Positions 1-8,151 of a stretch of 64,000 nucleotides of DNA are shown piece by piece. The stretch is taken from NCBI GenBank assembly GCA_002347095.1, contig DDWZ01000016.1, positions 1-64,000 on the forward strand, written 5' to 3'. The translations under genes were made by a program, and so were the position numbers. The first letter of the stretch is position 1, and every line of letters starts with the position of its first letter. The DNA comes from Desulfobulbaceae bacterium UBA2273. Lineage in GTDB: Bacteria > Desulfobacterota > Desulfobulbia > Desulfobulbales > Desulfurivibrionaceae. The notes under the pieces were generated by a model, which had not been told where the DNA came from, did no database searches, and saw only the letters and a list, made by a program, of their open reading frames with translations.

Positions 1-11
1 CCTTTTAGGCG

Positions 12-1388
12 GTGGAGTATTCACTGAAAAGCCGGCCTATACTGGGCAACTCGACCCAGATGGCTTTCGGCCCGGGGTCCATCTTTCAAATCGATGCCAC
101 TATCGGGGATGTCTACCTGGTCAGCACCCTCAACCGCAACTGGATCATCGGCAGGCCCGTGATCTATTTCGTCGTCGATGTGTTCAGCCGAATGGTAGCG
201 GGGATTTACGTGGGGCTTGAGGGGCCGAGCTGGGTAGGGGCGATGATGGCACTCGCCAACGCTACTACCGACAAGGTGTCGTTCTGTTCGGAGTATGACG
301 TTGAAATCGCCTCCGAGGCTTGGCCGTGCCGGTATCTTCCCGAAATGATCCTCGGAGACCGGGGAGAGCTTTTGGGACTTGATTCCGATAGCCTTGCCGA
401 TGCCCTGGATATCCGTGTTGCCAATTGCCCTCCTTACCGGGCGGACTGGAAAGGGATTGTGGAGCAGATGTTCCGGCGGGCGAACCTGAAAAGCATCCAC
501 TGGCTCCCCGGTGCTGTGAGGAAACGCGAAAGAGGAGACCCCGATCACCGTCTGGATGCCACCCTTGATCTTCGCCAGTTCACCAAAATCATTATTCTTA
601 CGGTGATTAAATATAATCTCCATCATCGGGTCGAGGAATATCCGCTGGACAGGGACATGATTGCCGACGACGTACCTAAGATCCCCGTCAACCTGTGGGA
701 ATGGGGCATTGGCAACCGGGGCGGCCACCTGCGTGAGAAGAGCCCGGAAACCATCCGGCTGAATCTAATGCCGACCGGATCGGCAACCGTTACCCCCAAG
801 GGGATTCGGTTTCAGGGCGTCCATTATACGACAGCCCGGGCACTCCGGGAGCAATGGTACGTCCGTGCGCGAAGTGAGGGAACCTGGACCGTTCCGGTCT
901 CGTATGACCCCCGCAGTATGGAAGTCATCTATCTGCGCGCAAGCGACGGCAGCAGTTTCGATCCCTGCACTCTTTTGCCGGAGGAGGAACGATTCAACGG
1001 CGTGATGCTGGAAGAGGTGCTCGATTTCTTTGCTCTGAACAAGTTGAAGTCCCAGCAGCATGAAGGCCGGCGGCTACAGTCCGATGCCGCGTTGCGGGCA
1101 CAGGTCGCGGCCATAAAAGCGGAGGCCGCCAAGATGAAGGAGGAGTCGGGCCCCCAGAAACAGAGCAACAACCAGCGCCTGAAAGGGATTCGTGACAACC
1201 GAGCCGAGGAAAAGAAGCTCAATCGTCGGGACGAGGCTTTCGACTTGCGGGCCGAACGGCAGTGCGGTGCGCCTGGAACCTTGCTTCCCCTGGCCAAGGG
1301 GGAAATGAGTGCCAAAGCCTCGTCCTCGGCCAAGCGAAAGGACTTCCTCGACATATTAAAAGCCGATGCCGAGGAGGAGCAGCCATGA
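12..1388 (+). CDS. tnsB: Transposase TnsB, catalytic and C-terminal part (5' end missing)
   Basis: DDE transposase of Tn7-like elements, which cuts and joins the 3' transposon ends. The retroviral-integrase-type core is visible with acidic residues D28 (FQIDAT), D116 (ILGDRGE) and E151 (IVEQMF). The spacings of 88 and 35 residues match D273, D361 and E396 of Tn7 TnsB. The C-terminal third is charged and coiled-coil-like, as expected for the part that contacts TnsC. About 245 N-terminal residues (DNA-binding domains) are absent: the frame opens with GTG at 12 after an in-frame TAG at 6-8, while bases 1-15 read PFRRW in another frame. So either the N-terminal half is in a different frame just upstream, or the gene is broken. 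The stop overlaps the tnsC start (ATGA). Confidence 0.9.
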   Translation: MEYSLKSRPILGNSTQMAFGPGSIFQIDATIGDVYLVSTLNRNWIIGRPVIYFVVDVFSRMVAGIYVGLEGPSWVGAMMALANATTDKVSFCSEYDVEIASEAWPCRYLPEMILGDRGELLGLDSDSLADALDIRVANCPPYRADWKGIVEQMFRRANLKSIHWLPGAVRKRERGDPDHRLDATLDLRQFTKIIILTVIKYNLHHRVEEYPLDRDMIADDVPKIPVNLWEWGIGNRGGHLREKSPETIRLNLMPTGSATVTPKGIRFQGVHYTTARALREQWYVRARSEGTWTVPVSYDPRSMEVIYLRASDGSSFDPCTLLPEEERFNGVMLEEVLDFFALNKLKSQQHEGRRLQSDAALRAQVAAIKAEAAKMKEESGPQKQSNNQRLKGIRDNRAEEKKLNRRDEAFDLRAERQCGAPGTLLPLAKGEMSAKASSSAKRKDFLDILKADAEEEQP

Positions 1389-3109
1389 AAAAGTCGGGGG
1401 GCCGGGAACTCGGGCATTTCCTTATCGGCAATAGGGTAAATGCCATCTATCAGGAGAGCGAAGAGCCCCTCTATCGCCACAACTGTTTTATCGAATCGTT
1501 GCCGCAGGAATTGTCTCCGGAAAAAGCCGGCAGCCTGCTGAGGCGTATGCCTGCCTATTCGGAAGCCGAGAGAACCCTTCCCGCGTTGCGCCGACTGAAC
1601 GCGGTCCAGAGAATTCAAAATATCGTCGTTCCTTTGCCTGAATACCTGGAGATAGAGCAGAAGTTCTCCCGGATGATCCGAAATGGGTATCTTGCGCGAA
1701 ATCCTCTCTCGGCCGAGTGGGTCAAACAGATTCAGGCAGGGTTCCCAGATCTCGACTGGAATCGGGGCTCATCCTATCCCTACACACCCACAATCCGGTC
1801 GACCGCAGCCGGATTTTCGATCATCGGCGCCAGCGGGGTCGGGAAGTCGACGCTCATCGAGAGCATCCTTTCCCTCCTTCCTCAGGTCATTACCCACCGG
1901 GAATACAACGGAGGTTCCTTCGATCAGCAGCAATTGGTATGGCTCAAACTCGACTGCCCCTATGATGGGTCTCCGAGAGGTCTGTGCAGCAGCTTTTTCC
2001 ATGCGATTGATCGGCTCCTGGGAACCCGCTACGCGGAAAAGTATGCCAACCAGAGACGGACCGCCAACGACCTAATGCCCATCATTGCCATAATCGCGGC
2101 AAACGTCGGGCTGGGCGTCCTGGTGATTGATGAGATTCAGCGCCTGAGGGGGGCCCACAAGGACAATTCAAACCTGCTGCTTAATTTCTTCGTCCAGTTG
2201 ACCAACACCATCGGTGTGCCTGTCGTCCTCATGGGAACCTATAAGGCCCTGGGTCTGTTCACCAAGGAGTTCTCCCTGGCCCGAAGGACCACCGGGCAAG
2301 GCGACGTGCTCATGCACAACTTCGCCGAGGATCAAGTCTGGGACTATTTTATCGAGCGTGTCTGGCGTTACCAATGGACCGCAGTCCCGACTCCTCTGGA
2401 GCAGTCGCTAAAGAAGGTAATCTATGAGGAGTCGCAGGGGATCCTGGACATCGCGACCAAACTCTACATGCTGGCGCAATGGGAGGTGATCGGCTCAAAG
2501 GATAAAACGGAAAGGATCACCCCGGCGATGATCAGGGTGCTCGCCCGGGAGAATCTTACTGCAGTTGCTCCGATCCTCAGAGCCCTTCGGATGGGCGATT
2601 TGGAGGCGCTGAAGGATATCTCGGACATCGGTCTGCCCGGAAACCTGCTGCATGATCATTTTCGGAAAGCTCTAGGCCGGGTGCAACTGCAGGGGACATT
2701 AAACACCTTGCGGAACCAGGTTGCGGTAGCCGAGGCGGATGAAGAAGGGCTCGGGGAGTCTCCTGAAGAGCAACTCGCCGCTCTAATCGTCCAAGCGGGA
2801 TACGCCCCGGAAATCGCAGTAAGGAGCGCCCAGTCGGCCTGCCGCCGCTTCGCGGCTGAGACGGACCTGCGGCTTGCCGGCAGTGAGGCTTTTCGCCTTG
2901 CCGCGGAGGAGACGGCTCTGAAGAAGGTGAACGCTGAGGAAGCCGCGAAGCCGCAGGAGAAGAAAAAAAGACTGAAGGTCGTTTCGCTCAGCGGCGACCT
3001 GCGAGAGATCGTCGCAAAGGCCGCCAAGGGAACATCTCCATACGATGCGTTGAAGGCCGCCGGAGTCATTAAGTCTGCCGAGGAATTCCTGGCTGCGGGA
3101 GCCCCATAA
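1385..3109 (+). CDS. tnsC: Transposition regulator ATPase TnsC
   Basis: AAA+ ATPase that links the target selectors TnsD/TnsE to the TnsA-TnsB transposase. Walker A is GASGVGKST at residues 148-156 and Walker B is VLVIDE at 245-250. The length of 574 residues is close to Tn7 TnsC (555). I chose the ATG at 1385 because it overlaps the tnsB stop and has GAGGAG about seven bases upstream; an upstream in-frame extension to 1262 lies inside tnsB and has no family character. The C-terminal 130 residues are rich in Ala, Glu and Lys and probably form the region that contacts partners. tnsD starts three bases after the stop, so the genes are almost certainly cotranscribed. Confidence 0.93.
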   Translation: MKKSGGRELGHFLIGNRVNAIYQESEEPLYRHNCFIESLPQELSPEKAGSLLRRMPAYSEAERTLPALRRLNAVQRIQNIVVPLPEYLEIEQKFSRMIRNGYLARNPLSAEWVKQIQAGFPDLDWNRGSSYPYTPTIRSTAAGFSIIGASGVGKSTLIESILSLLPQVITHREYNGGSFDQQQLVWLKLDCPYDGSPRGLCSSFFHAIDRLLGTRYAEKYANQRRTANDLMPIIAIIAANVGLGVLVIDEIQRLRGAHKDNSNLLLNFFVQLTNTIGVPVVLMGTYKALGLFTKEFSLARRTTGQGDVLMHNFAEDQVWDYFIERVWRYQWTAVPTPLEQSLKKVIYEESQGILDIATKLYMLAQWEVIGSKDKTERITPAMIRVLARENLTAVAPILRALRMGDLEALKDISDIGLPGNLLHDHFRKALGRVQLQGTLNTLRNQVAVAEADEEGLGESPEEQLAALIVQAGYAPEIAVRSAQSACRRFAAETDLRLAGSEAFRLAAEETALKKVNAEEAAKPQEKKKRLKVVSLSGDLREIVAKAAKGTSPYDALKAAGVIKSAEEFLAAGAP

Positions 3110-3111
3110 CC

Positions 3112-4290
3112 ATGCTCGCCTTTTTCCCGGCATTATATCCAGACGAGATGCTCTACAGCGCCTGTGCCCGTTACCATCGCAGAAGCGGCAATCTGAGCAT
3201 CAAAGCCACCATGAAGGATCTTTTCGGATCTACCAACGCCAGCGCAGTGGTAGATCTGCCAAACCGCTTGAATTGCCTACGAAGGCAGCTCCCTGTTGGT
3301 ACCCTCACCACAGTCGATCGCCTGATCAAGGAAAATACCCTCCTTCCGCTCTATAGCCCCTTCTTGCCAAGGCACCGGGTTGACAAGCTGATCGCCTGGA
3401 TGAAGGGCTCCACCCACGGGGGCGGCATCCACATGGCCATGGGTGTCATGGCCAGCGGCGTTCCATCGCCCAGGTATCTCAGATTCTGCCCAGAGTGCCT
3501 CGCCGCTGACGAAAGCCGGTACGGGGAACCATACTGGCATAGAAGCCATCAGGCAGCCGGAGCCCTGCTTTGCCATAGGCACGAGGTTTGGCTTTGCGAA
3601 AGCGATGTCCCGACCGCCGCCCCTCAGAATAAGCACGCCTTCGTTGCCGCTCCCGTACCCAACGGGAAATACCTTCCGCAACCTTACGAGAGGTATTTCC
3701 TCCACTGCCGGGAAATAACCCGTTCGGTGGCTTGGCTGCTCAGCCATCCGGAGACCGAAAGTCCCGGGTTTTTCTTCCTTCGGAAAAAGTATCTGCATCA
3801 CCTCCGGCAGATGGACCTTGCGAGCTATTCAGGCCGGGTGGCTCAGCGTGAGCTTCTGGAGAGGTTTATCGCACATTACGGGGATTGCTTTCTGGCGCAA
3901 ATCCACTGCCGCATAAACATCGACTCTCAGGACAATTGGTTGAATAGCATTGTGCGCAAGCCGCGAAAGGCGAGCCATCCTCTCCGCCACATCCTTTTGA
4001 TCCATTTTCTTGGGACAGGGCTCGAGGAGTTTTTCTGCACCAGCATCCCTGAGAGCCGGCCCTTTGGAAGAGGTCCCTGGCCTTGTCTTAATCCTGCCGT
4101 ATCCCATTACCGGCAGGCACTTGTCCGCCGGTGTGTCATCACCAGGAATTGTGAGACGGGGGAGCCGGTCGGCCATTTCTACTGTTCATGTGGCTTTAAC
4201 TATGCCCGGACCGGCCCTGACCGGGAACGCAGCGACAAGTTTCGGAGGGGAAAATCCTTGAAGTCGGTCCGGCGTGGGAGGCGGAATTGA
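3112..4290 (+). CDS. tnsD: Target selector TnsD, N-terminal TniQ part (zero frame)
   Basis: 392 residues. The N-terminus (FFPALYPDEMLYS) is the start of a TniQ domain. A zinc-binding CCCH arrangement is visible (C126, C129, C154, H157), and a second CxCGF motif sits near residues 358-362. In Tn7, TnsD binds attTn7 at the end of glmS and recruits TnsC. The zero frame ends at TGA 4288-4290 in a run of Arg codons with no family character (SVRRGRRN). Reading the -1 frame from 4254 instead gives KILEVGPAWEAELIRL, which is what TnsD homologues have at this point and which continues into the next entry. With one -1 shift the product would be 628 residues. Confidence 0.88.
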   Translation: MLAFFPALYPDEMLYSACARYHRRSGNLSIKATMKDLFGSTNASAVVDLPNRLNCLRRQLPVGTLTTVDRLIKENTLLPLYSPFLPRHRVDKLIAWMKGSTHGGGIHMAMGVMASGVPSPRYLRFCPECLAADESRYGEPYWHRSHQAAGALLCHRHEVWLCESDVPTAAPQNKHAFVAAPVPNGKYLPQPYERYFLHCREITRSVAWLLSHPETESPGFFFLRKKYLHHLRQMDLASYSGRVAQRELLERFIAHYGDCFLAQIHCRINIDSQDNWLNSIVRKPRKASHPLRHILLIHFLGTGLEEFFCTSIPESRPFGRGPWPCLNPAVSHYRQALVRRCVITRNCETGEPVGHFYCSCGFNYARTGPDRERSDKFRRGKSLKSVRRGRRN

Positions 4291-4301
4291 TCCGCCTTTC
4301 A
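4248..4301 (+). other. Putative -1 ribosomal frameshift signal inside tnsD
   Basis: Seen: in the zero frame the codons run G GGA AAA (4248-4254), a perfect X XXY YYZ heptamer of the same kind as GGGAAAG in the lambda G-GT tail genes. The -1 frame has a TGA at 4218-4220 and the zero frame stops at 4288-4290, so the switch must fall between them, and the heptamer does. Downstream, 4275-4285 pairs with 4291-4301 (11 bp including two G-U pairs, perfect core AGGCGGA/TCCGCCT). The 5-base loop contains the zero-frame TGA. The 20-base spacer is longer than the usual 5-9, which weakens the case for the hairpin as a stimulator. GGAGGGG directly at the heptamer is Shine-Dalgarno-like. A sequencing or true indel error in the G4A4 run is the alternative. 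Confidence 0.55.
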
Positions 4302-4997
4302 GAAAAGGAGGGGAAAAGCCTGAGGGCAACCGCTCGTGCCCTCGGCGTAGATGTGAAAACAGTAATTCGCCACCTGGCCAGGCTGGCGGACTGCCGACAG
4401 GAGGAAAATTTCATTGAGGTTGGGCAATCGCTGATTGAGCGCCGTACGCGATGGCTCGCGCTCATAGCTCCGCATCCCCAAAAGGGACGGAAGGAACTCA
4501 GGGCGCTAGGCCCAGCTGATTATTGCTGGCTTTACCGCAATGATCAGAAATGGCTTTTCGAGAATCTCCCTCCGGTCAAGTCCAGGAAAGGGGCTGCCGG
4601 ATGCCGGGTTGACTGGCCGGGCCGAGATCGCGAACTCGGGGCCCGGGTCGGTCCCGTCGCGCATGCCATTCTCTACGCACCTGGGAGACCCGTACGCGTC
4701 ACTATTAGCGCCATCGGCAAAAAGCTCGGTGCGCTTGGCATATTGCAAAGGAATATCGACAAGCTCCCTGTAGCAAGAGCGAGTCTTGAAGGCGTTATCG
4801 AGACCAGGGACTCCTTTGAAATCAGGCGCGTGAGGGCTGCGGCGAGAGAGCTATTGCGGTGTGGAGAATCGTTGGAGCCCTGGCGAATCGTTCGCAAAGC
4901 GCATCTTCGGCCCGAATATCCCGCCAGCGTCGCGGCCGAGATCGAGCGGATAATTTATGCATTTGAAAAAGGGGTGATACATGGAGATGAAATTTAA
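4287..4997 (+). CDS. tnsD: Target selector TnsD, C-terminal part (-1 frame)
   Basis: The annotated frame opens with TTG at 4287, but family similarity in this frame begins at 4254, upstream of any start. That points to continuity with the TniQ part. Visible TnsD features are a helix-turn-helix-like segment (SLRATARALGVDVKTVIRHL), the RRTRWLALI stretch, the NDQKWLFENLP block and the VDWPGRDRELG block. In Tn7 TnsD this half contributes to sequence-specific attTn7 recognition. If it is not reached by frameshifting it could be made separately by reinitiation at TTG 4287, which has GGGAGG five bases upstream; the target selector would then be a two-subunit protein. The stop overlaps the tnsE start by 17 bases. 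Confidence 0.83.
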   Translation: MIRLSEKEGKSLRATARALGVDVKTVIRHLARLADCRQEENFIEVGQSLIERRTRWLALIAPHPQKGRKELRALGPADYCWLYRNDQKWLFENLPPVKSRKGAAGCRVDWPGRDRELGARVGPVAHAILYAPGRPVRVTISAIGKKLGALGILQRNIDKLPVARASLEGVIETRDSFEIRRVRAAARELLRCGESLEPWRIVRKAHLRPEYPASVAAEIERIIYAFEKGVIHGDEI

Positions 4998-6555
4998 GGA
5001 TTGGCCTTTTGACAAGAACGAAAACGTCTATCTCCACTGGCTTCGGTCGCCCTACCATGCGGGGCAACATAAACAGTGGCAGATGCAGGCTGTCTTCCGG
5101 CGGGAGAACGGTACGTTGCATGACCTAGCCATGCCTTGGGGGGCACTGCCGGCCTTTCGTCTCGGCTGTGCCTACCGGGATGGTAAACCAACAGGGGTGA
5201 ACCATTTGGGCACTCGGATGCAAATCCGGTTCTGCTCCTCGCCGAAGGTGAGTATCTGCGATGCGATATCGGTGCCAAGGCAGTATGAACTGCGGACGAG
5301 ATTCAATCTCCGGGAGAAATGCGTGGTCATATGGAATCGTGGGGAGCGGATCGTGGTTCCCTGCCTGGAGGTGATCCGGGCCTATTTCGCCCCCAACAGG
5401 ATGATGACAGCTGAACTGCTGGGGCCGGATCTTTTCACGGATGTATGCACATCCACACTAACGGACGGCCAGGCGCATCTCAAGTTCTCGGAACGGGTCG
5501 CCATCGCCTCCCTGTCTACCGAAGTCATCAAAAGGATGGCTTTGGTCCTTTTTGACGGGGAGTTTCGGGCGGCATGGAAGAAGGTCTGGTCCTCCGCTTC
5601 TAACGGTGGCGGGGAGAACATGCGAAATGGGGAGTATGCGTATCCGCTTCATGCCGAGCCGCCGGCCATCCCGGGCAGTAGCTGGGTGGTCAGGGGGATG
5701 AAAATCGAGAAAACCATCCTGGTCCTGGAAATAAAACAGTTCAGTTCCGCTGTCAGGCTGCCCTTTTCCACCCTCAGTTACGAACATCCCGGGTTCAGAA
5801 CACATGAAGGCGGAAAAAAGGGAAGCGGGGGAGGAAGGATCAAGGAGGAGCCGGAGGAGGCCGCTATCGACCCGGAGCCGAAGTCACCGAAAGGGATTAC
5901 GGCTCCTTATGCGGTGAGACTCGACTTCACCACTGCGGATTTTGCGCAGCGGATCGAGGTGGTCAAAGTTCGGGAAAGAGTAAACGAAAAAGGCCAAGGC
6001 GAAGATCGCCCTGGAGGCGGAGGGGTACGTTTAGAGTACGTTTCTACAAAGGATGGGACTCTGTACGATGAGGCTGGATGCGGGGAACTACCGTCAGTCG
6101 AATTTACTCCGTTCAAGTCCGTGAACGATGTTTCGTGGAGTTTTCGAAAGTTATTTAAGGCCCTGCCCTACATCAAAGGAGCGAGCCTGTCGTTTTTCGA
6201 AGGGGAAGCCCCTGAAGGCTGCTGTCTTCCCAAGGTGCCTAAGATTTCCGGTAGCCCGCGGCCATATGTTCTGGTGGGAGTTTCGTTCTCAAGTCGGCGT
6301 TTTTTCTTGGTGGAGGTCGACGGGAGGGACGATCATGGGATTTCGACCCTTCTATTTATGATGCCGAGAGGCAAATCTCTCATCGCGTTCACCGGGAACA
6401 TGCTGAAAAAATGCATTGCGGGAGGAGGGCACTGGGACCGGGAAGAACTAGAAGCGCTTTTCAATGGAGGAAGGTATGAACTTGTAAAGCACACAAAATC
6501 TTCTTCGGAAAACTGGGGAATGAGATTGTGGAGGGCAGGGCGGAGATTATCTTGA
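4981..6555 (+). CDS. tnsE: Target selector TnsE-like protein
   Basis: 524 residues, close to Tn7 TnsE (538), and placed exactly where tnsE belongs, directly after and overlapping tnsD. In Tn7, TnsE binds DNA with 3' recessed ends and the beta clamp, and directs insertion to replicating DNA, chiefly conjugal plasmids. I see no catalytic motifs. The N-terminus (KFKDWPFDKNENVYLHWLR) and the C-terminal block (PRPYVLVGV, RRFFLVEVDG, ISTLLF, WDREELEALFNGGRYE) have the general look of the TnsE family; a glycine- and acid-rich linker lies near residues 278-305. The assignment rests mostly on position, length and the C-terminal block. ATG 4981 is preceded by AGGGGTGAT; ATG 4987 is an alternative start. 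Confidence 0.78.
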   Translation: MEMKFKDWPFDKNENVYLHWLRSPYHAGQHKQWQMQAVFRRENGTLHDLAMPWGALPAFRLGCAYRDGKPTGVNHLGTRMQIRFCSSPKVSICDAISVPRQYELRTRFNLREKCVVIWNRGERIVVPCLEVIRAYFAPNRMMTAELLGPDLFTDVCTSTLTDGQAHLKFSERVAIASLSTEVIKRMALVLFDGEFRAAWKKVWSSASNGGGENMRNGEYAYPLHAEPPAIPGSSWVVRGMKIEKTILVLEIKQFSSAVRLPFSTLSYEHPGFRTHEGGKKGSGGGRIKEEPEEAAIDPEPKSPKGITAPYAVRLDFTTADFAQRIEVVKVRERVNEKGQGEDRPGGGGVRLEYVSTKDGTLYDEAGCGELPSVEFTPFKSVNDVSWSFRKLFKALPYIKGASLSFFEGEAPEGCCLPKVPKISGSPRPYVLVGVSFSSRRFFLVEVDGRDDHGISTLLFMMPRGKSLIAFTGNMLKKCIAGGGHWDREELEALFNGGRYELVKHTKSSSENWGMRLWRAGRRLS

Positions 6556-6704
6556 TGCTTCAGCATAATAAAAGGAGCGGTGAGTTCAACCCGTCACTGT
6601 AACGATACTGAGTGATGAGTATTTATCTGCCATGGAAGGCTTGACCTGATCTCCATTATTTTTTTTCAGGGTATAGTCTTTTGAAATCTGGTCCCAAAAA
6701 CCAA

Positions 6705-6749
6705 TTGACGCGACAATGTAAATAAGTCAAATATATATTTAACTTATTT
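6705..6749 (+). promoter_or_regulatory. Promoter and 30-bp operator of the first tetR gene
   Basis: TTGACG at 6705-6710 could be a -35 box, with an AT-rich -10 region 17-18 bases downstream. That region lies inside a near-perfect palindrome, 6720-6749, whose arms AATAAGT and ACTTATT flank a symmetric AAATATATATTT centre. The palindrome ends 16 bases before the start codon of the TetR gene at 6766. Inference: the regulator represses its own promoter. The sequence 6556-6704 contains nothing else that I recognise. Confidence 0.55.
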
Positions 6750-6765
6750 GAAAAGGGAATGAGTC

Positions 6766-7485
6766 ATGAGAAAACAACGAAGCGATGGACAGGAAACACG
6801 TCGAAACCTGTTGGTGTCCGCATGTAAGGTTTTTGCAAGCAAAGGCTTTCGCCAGGCGACAATCGCCGAGATTTGCAAAAAGGCCAAGGTCAATAACGCT
6901 GCGGTCAGTTATCATTTCGGCAGCAAGGAGGACTTGTATGTGGAGTGCTGGCGTTACGCTTTCGCTCAGGCATCGAAGGCCTATCCCCTTAATGGCGGAA
7001 TTTCGGCAGAAGCTCCGGCGGAAGCGCGGATGCGCGGTTTGATATTTTCAATTATGCAGAGGATCACCAATCCGAAAAGCCATGCTTTTGACATCTTTTA
7101 TAAGGAGGCGGCAAACCCTTCCGGCTTGCTGACCAAAGTCATGTGGGAATCGGTGGAACCAAGCGTCCGCGGTTTTGACCTTCTGGTCAGTGAACTACTG
7201 GACAAAGAGCCCAACGAGCAAGAGGTGCAACTCTGCTCTATGAGTATCCGATCCCAGTGTTTGGGCCCATTGCTATATGCCCGTCGCCGCAAGAGTGGAC
7301 AGGATCCCTCTCAAAACGGCCCTAAGCCGCTGATCGAAGATGTGGAGCAGTTGGCGGACCATATTACTCGCTTTAGCCTTTTCGGTATCCAGTGTTTCGC
7401 CTCCAAGATACGCAATAATCAACAGACTAGGTTAGCTCATGAATTACATAGGTCTGTAAAAAACAATTTGACAAGAAATGGATAA
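6766..7485 (+). CDS. TetR-family regulator, CecR/YbiH-like
   Basis: 239 residues. The N-terminal helix-turn-helix is typical of TetR (ATIAEICKKAKVNNAAVSYHFGSKEDLY, residues about 33-60), where the tip NNAAVSYHF reads DNA. The long C-terminal ligand domain resembles the CecR/DUF1956 group. Known: E. coli CecR controls an HlyD plus ABC-2 exporter (ybhGFSR). Inference: this protein may sense a hydrophobic compound and control the cargo, possibly the YhiI-RbbA-YhhJ exporter at 22245-27225. The palindrome immediately upstream suggests autoregulation. It is the first cargo gene after tnsE and has lower GC than the host genes. Confidence 0.8.
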   Translation: MRKQRSDGQETRRNLLVSACKVFASKGFRQATIAEICKKAKVNNAAVSYHFGSKEDLYVECWRYAFAQASKAYPLNGGISAEAPAEARMRGLIFSIMQRITNPKSHAFDIFYKEAANPSGLLTKVMWESVEPSVRGFDLLVSELLDKEPNEQEVQLCSMSIRSQCLGPLLYARRRKSGQDPSQNGPKPLIEDVEQLADHITRFSLFGIQCFASKIRNNQQTRLAHELHRSVKNNLTRNG

Positions 7486-7527
7486 CCACCTATCTTGGGA
7501 GCGAACGTTCACTCCTGAGATAGGTGG
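7486..7527. promoter_or_regulatory. Nested palindromic operator before second tetR
   Basis: Perfect 10-bp outer arms CCACCTATCT (7486-7495) and AGATAGGTGG (7518-7527) enclose an inner 18-bp palindrome at 7498-7515, GGAGCGAAC/GTTCACTCC, with one mismatch. The inner part has the form of a TetR/AcrR operator and resembles the palindrome at 8152-8167. The outer arms could also form an mRNA hairpin. The whole element ends six bases before the ATG of the regulator at 7534, where binding would block expression. Confidence 0.6.
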
Positions 7528-7533
7528 TCCGGT

Positions 7534-8109
7534 ATGGCGACTTCTGAAAAACGACAAGAGATACTGCAAGCGGCATTGGAACTGATCGCCGAGCATGGAT
7601 TCCATGGTGCCCCAATCGCCAGCATCGCCGATCGAGCCGGCGTAGGGGCGGGGACCATCTATCGTTATTTCGTAAATAAAGACGTGCTTATCACAGACTT
7701 ATTTCAGGATCTCCACGATAAAATCCAGACGGGACTCATGGAGGGTTATAAGCTGGACAAATCGCTTAGGGATAGATTTATCCATATCAGTACCGAGCTG
7801 CTCCGTTATTTTATCACACATCCTTTGGAGTTTCGTTTTCTGGAGCAGTATCTCAACTCGCCTTATGGTGTGGCTTTTCGTAGAGATAGAATTCTGGGGC
7901 AGGGCAATGATGGAGATATGTATCGTACGCTTCTTGAGGAAGGGGGAGTCAGGAAGATCGTGAAGGATCTCCCTCTGGTCGTGTTGTTTGCCATAGCGAT
8001 TGGGCCTCTTTTGACTATAGCTCGTGACCATATTCTTGGTTTTGTTGAATTGGATGATGTTTTGCTTGTGCAGACCGTTCATGCCTGCTGGGATGGCATC
8101 AAAAGGTGA
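7534..8109 (+). CDS. TetR/AcrR-family repressor, probable regulator of the RND operon
   Basis: 191 residues. The N-terminal helix-turn-helix is clear (PIASIADRAGVGAGTIYRYF, residues about 27-46), followed by NKDVLITDLF and an all-helical ligand domain. Known: repressors of this type (AcrR, MexZ, TtgR) sit beside RND efflux operons and are released by pump substrates. Here the gene lies directly upstream of a MexAB-OprM-type operon on the same strand, and similar palindromes precede both this gene and the operon. Inference: it represses itself and the pump. A T-rich stretch after the stop (8131-8136) is not preceded by a convincing stem. Confidence 0.85.
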   Translation: MATSEKRQEILQAALELIAEHGFHGAPIASIADRAGVGAGTIYRYFVNKDVLITDLFQDLHDKIQTGLMEGYKLDKSLRDRFIHISTELLRYFITHPLEFRFLEQYLNSPYGVAFRRDRILGQGNDGDMYRTLLEEGGVRKIVKDLPLVVLFAIAIGPLLTIARDHILGFVELDDVLLVQTVHACWDGIKR

Positions 8110-8151
8110 ACCGCAGTGTCGCGGCAGGGGATTTTTTAACACTTTATTGAG

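Noticed and set aside
8138..8150. ACTTTATTG as an internal TnsB site
   Set aside because: A single partial match without the flanking consensus or neighbouring copies, inside the cargo near an operator.
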